In this document: positions 61,338-64,000 of the stretch, one piece after another
Layout of the letters: every line of letters begins with the position of its first letter
Numbering within the stretch: position 1 is the stretch's first letter
Assembly (NCBI RefSeq): GCF_947179515.1
Contig: NC_067481.1
Coordinates: 4,791,570-4,855,569 of the forward strand
Length of the DNA stretch: 64,000 bases
From: Apodemus sylvaticus
Lineage: Eukaryota > Chordata > Mammalia > Rodentia > Muridae
Direction of reading: 5' to 3'
Made by a program: the position numbers and the translations under genes
Notes under the pieces: model-generated
The model's input: the letters and a program-made list of their open reading frames with translations, nothing else
Database searches by the model: none
Told to the model about the DNA's origin: nothing

Positions 61338-61436
61338 TTGCTCTAACTGACAAGAACCCCCCCTCCCCCCGCTCCAGCCAGACGCGGCGCTCGCGCCCCC
61401 GGCCCCGCCCCGCGTGGGCCTCCAACAGGAAGTCGT

Positions 61437-61547
61437 ACAGGCCCCCGGCACGTGACTCCCACCGCATCTGCATACCGGAGGGCGGGATGGCCAATCAGCT
61501 CTCTGATCCTGAGCTCCGCCTCCAGGCAGTGCTCCCGATCCCATTGG
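61437..61547 (-). promoter_or_regulatory. Tnrc6c: Proximal promoter sites: ETS, E-box, two CCAAT boxes
   Basis: Going upstream from the inferred TSS there is an ETS-like AGGAAGT (61437-61443, plus strand), a palindromic CACGTG E-box in CACGTGAC (61449-61456), a CCAAT box on the plus strand (61491-61495) and a CCAAT box on the minus strand (ATTGG at 61543-61547). A GC-box-like CCCCGCCC lies near 61403-61411. No TATA box is seen at -30, as expected for a CpG-island promoter. Factor binding is inferred from motifs only. Confidence 0.5.
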
Positions 61548-62110
61548 TTCGTCACGAAAAGACCACGCCTCCTCCTTCTCCCTTAATACCCGCCCGCGCT
61601 GTGGCTGCCCAGACCGCGCGTGGAGTGCGCTGGGGTGCGAGCTGCGCGCCTTTCACGCGCCTCGGACGCGCGCCTTTCCTCGGAGCTGGCGCTCCTTCCC
61701 GGTCAGTGCGGAGAACCGTGTGGAATTCTCCCGTGGCTGCTTGCCTTCCCGCTTCTAGGCACTGTGACTCCGCGTTAGCATGCGCACCAAAAGGCCGTAA
61801 ACTCAGTTCTGCGTAGCCGCCTCCGTTCTCCGGTTCTGCGCCCCGCCGTGTCCCGGGTTTGCGCGGCGTTCTCGCCCGGAGGCGCTGGCCCTCTGCTCAG
61901 CGGCGCCCTGAACCTGGCGCACGCACAGGCGCGCCTCCGGCCCGTGCCGTGCACACGCCCTGTACTACCTCCCCACGGTGCACACACGTACGTGCGCGGG
62001 CCGTGGCCTAGAAGCTCGCTGCGCGCTCCTGGCAGCATGCTCTTGGCCCCCTCCTTCGCTCAGTGGCTCCCCGGGGATTGCCCTGCCGCGAGCCAAACAA
62101 TCCGGGCTGC

Positions 62111-63270
62111 GGAAACAGCCCCCCGGGAGGCCTGCTTTCCCCGCAGCTACCCCACCCCACCCCACAGCGAACGCAACCTGCCCATTCCAAGCCTTGGACT
62201 GCATCTACACACCCCGCATTTTCTTCCTGGCTCTCGGTAGCCCGCGGCGATCCTCCATTCCTTGGCTCCTCCTCGGTATACGTATACATAATAATCTGTG
62301 GTGGGTAATGTCCTAAGCGCTGTGCGCTCGTAGCGTCCCTTTCAAGTTTTGGTCCAAGCCACCGCAAGATTTTGAAAGCTCGTATTTTTCTCCATATTCA
62401 TAGAAGGTGATGGAAAGAGCCTAGTTCTTCACCACCACCACCACCCTGAAGTTGTGGAAGATCCGCGATGCTTCTGAAAGTTGTCAGTGCTGTAAGAGGC
62501 CATCCCCTGTCTATGTGCTCCCGTCTGGAAGAAAAGACAACGCTCTAGTACCTTCGAGATGCAGTTTTGCTGCCGCCAGTATCATGCTTTGAAATGTTTG
62601 TGGAGGAAAGGGACACAACAGACTTCCTGCTCTCTCTCTTATCCCTTCAGGGTCCTGTGAACTCCATACACTCCTTTCTGTTATATTTTAAGCCTTCTGA
62701 TTGTCAGATTCACTTACTCTCCGAAGTCCTCTCCAAACGTCTGTTGTGTATTTTTCATCCTGAAAACCCACATCCAGTAGAAAGATCTGATGGCAAATGT
62801 GGCTCACACAGAGACTTCTGCCTTTTCTATTCAGCATTTTATTGACTTCAGTTTAATTCTTGACCGCTGAGAACCTGTATCTTTTGTGTCTCAAAAGTCC
62901 AGATATTATCACATGATCCAGGATAGAGCACAAATAGCAGATACACAGCGTGCACTAGGTAGATTGCAAAATCCATGAGGAGCCCAGAGTCTGGGTGGAA
63001 CAACACTGTAAACTTCAGTTATTGGAATATTGAACCAAAATGACATCATTTAGCATTTGTCCTTGCCATTCATTGACTTTGTGACCATGACCTTTCCTTT
63101 CCTGCAGCTTTCTTTGTTCTCATACACTCCTCTCGAGCTTAGCCTGGCACAATAAGGATCTCTTCCTTCCTTAGATATCCAACACCAGTAGAAAAGGCAG
63201 GCTGTATCTTTTGGAATGAAAATTAGACTCATAGTTTGGTATACGGACCTGTGGTGGTAGAATGATTATT
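62111..63270. other. Upstream flank of Tnrc6c
   Basis: Beyond the CpG island no gene, repeat or regulatory site is recognised with confidence. Short frames on both strands look like chance. Confidence 0.45.
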
Positions 63271-63271
63271 T

Positions 63272-63415
63272 GAGGAACAGGAATCTGGCTCAGTGGTAGA
63301 GTGTTTGCCGAGCATGTTCAAAGCACTGTATTCATTCCCTAGTGCTGGTGTGTGCTCTTGAGAGAAAGGAAGAGAGAAGGAGAGAGAGAGAGGGAGGGAG
63401 GGAGGGAGAGAACAC
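63272..63415 (+). repeat. ID-type SINE followed by a (GA/GGGA)n tract
   Basis: TGGCTCAGTGGTAGAGTGTTTGCC resembles the ID head with a Pol III A box. GAGA and GGGA repeats follow at about 63360-63411. Confidence 0.68.
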
Positions 63416-63506
63416 ACACGCGCGCACACACCCAGGAAAACATTAAAAGCCTGGCATAGCACATACCAGTAATTTCAGTGCTGAGAAAGCAGAAACAGAC
63501 GCCACA

Positions 63507-63655
63507 GCCGGGCAGTGGTGGCTCACACCTTTCATCCCAGCACTTGGAAGGCAGATTTCTGAGTTCAAGGCCAGCCTGGTCTACAGAGCGAGCTCCAGGA
63601 CAGCCAGGGCTACACGGAGAAACCCTGTCTCAACAAACAAAAAAACAAAACAAGA
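63507..63655 (+). repeat. B1 SINE with internal deletion
   Basis: GCCGGGCAGTGGTGGCTCAC head. The GCAGAGGCAGGCGGATTTCTGAG region is shortened to GCAGATTTCTGAG. Confidence 0.93.
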
Positions 63656-63734
63656 AACAGACTCCACAGGCTCATTATCCAGTCTGCCTAGTTTAATTGG
63701 CAAGTCTCAGGCCAGGGAAAGATCCTGACTGAAA

Positions 63735-63842
63735 AGCATGGTGGCTGGTCGTTCGATGCACACCTTTACAGGCATTGGAATTCAAGGCCAGCCTGGTTTT
63801 TACATGGAGTTCCAGGCCAGCCAGGGCTACACGCGAGATAAA
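63735..63842 (+). repeat. B1-like SINE remnant
   Basis: AAGCATGGTGGCTGG...TTCAAGGCCAGCCTGG...CAGCCAGGGCTACACG, with much of the middle missing. Confidence 0.65.
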
Positions 63843-64000
63843 AACAAAAATCAAGGCAGAGGATGTCTGAGGTTTTTCTCTGACCTACACACACAAGTGT
63901 ATGCACATACAGTATACAAAAAAAATATGATTACTTTCCATGAAGGTATTCAGGAAGGTAGCCTGTCTCCTAGAGACCTTCCCAGAGGACCTACAGCCTT

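Larger units (their letters stand above)
60830..61348 (-). other. Tnrc6c: Inferred Tnrc6c exon 1, 5'UTR (about 519 nt)
   Basis: The donor on the minus strand is a strong CCCAG|GTGAGAG at 60830/60829. The 5' end is placed at an initiator-like TCAGTTA (A at 61348), 15 nt before an AAGATGGC element. The exon is very GC-rich and has a single AUG on this strand (61333). If spliced straight to the exon at 12276, the frame of the main ORF is closed by a stop at 60948-60946 and has no AUG after it, so the main start would be 12239. Both exon ends are inferred from sequence signals. Confidence 0.6.
60105..62110. promoter_or_regulatory. Tnrc6c: CpG island at the Tnrc6c promoter
   Basis: This is the only CpG-dense, GC-rich block in the window, with SINEs absent from its core. 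It covers inferred exon 1 and its upstream side. CpG density falls off near 60.1 kb and again after about 62.1 kb. Open frames of 150-260 codons on both strands here are due to the lack of AT-rich stops. A divergent non-coding transcript on the plus strand is plausible but not shown. Confidence 0.9.

Noticed and set aside
60946..61494. Minus-strand 182-codon frame over the promoter
   Set aside because: Its ATG lies upstream of the inferred TSS and the frame crosses promoter motifs; composition is CpG-island noise. It ends before the exon 1 donor, so it is not the TNRC6C start.

Overview
The window is vertebrate, specifically murine rodent, genomic DNA. It is full of full-length, lightly diverged B1 and B2 SINEs, with B3/B4- and ID-type SINEs, mouse-type LINE-1 pieces, ERV LTRs, a URR1-type DNA transposon and many long microsatellites. 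This mix and the low divergence of the B1/B2 copies point to the genus Mus; the species cannot be fixed by eye. There are no bacterial-type genes, operons or CRISPR arrays.

The one gene I can support is Tnrc6c (GW182 family, miRNA silencing) on the minus strand. Only its 5' end is present. A CpG-island promoter lies at about 60.1-62.1 kb, with an inferred first exon at 60830-61348. Three coding exons follow in transcription order: 12177-12276 (100 nt), a 22-nt microexon at 11206-11227, and 2162-2491 (330 nt). They join in frame into 138 N-terminal residues: a Lys/Glu-rich start, then a Ser/Thr-rich linker, then the PREVPPRF motif typical of TNRC6 proteins. The GW repeats, UBA, Q-rich and RRM parts lie beyond the left edge. 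Intron 1 is about 48.5 kb if no further 5' exon exists; the next introns are 949 and 8714 nt.

The rest is intron or upstream flank. 1-2161 is the start of the next intron. 2492-11205 and 12277-60829 are SINE-dense introns. 21.7-25.1 kb holds an inverted assembly of L1 ORF2/3'UTR fragments. LTR-like blocks lie near 17.0, 31.8-32.2, 34.2-34.7, 41.2-41.6 and 43.9-44.4 kb. Three long GAAA tracts cluster at 48.8-51.9 kb. From about 53.6 to 60 kb, just downstream of the promoter, repeats become sparse. 62-64 kb is upstream flank with no recognisable gene.

The most interesting points are: (1) the only AUG on the minus strand of exon 1 sits in a TISU/YY1-like element about 15 nt from an initiator-like site and opens a 28-codon uORF; (2) skipping the 22-nt microexon would put a stop four codons into the next exon, making it a possible N-terminal isoform switch; (3) several insertion scars, including a 44-bp B1 stub and a target site present three times. 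I found no evidence for a wholly new biological system.
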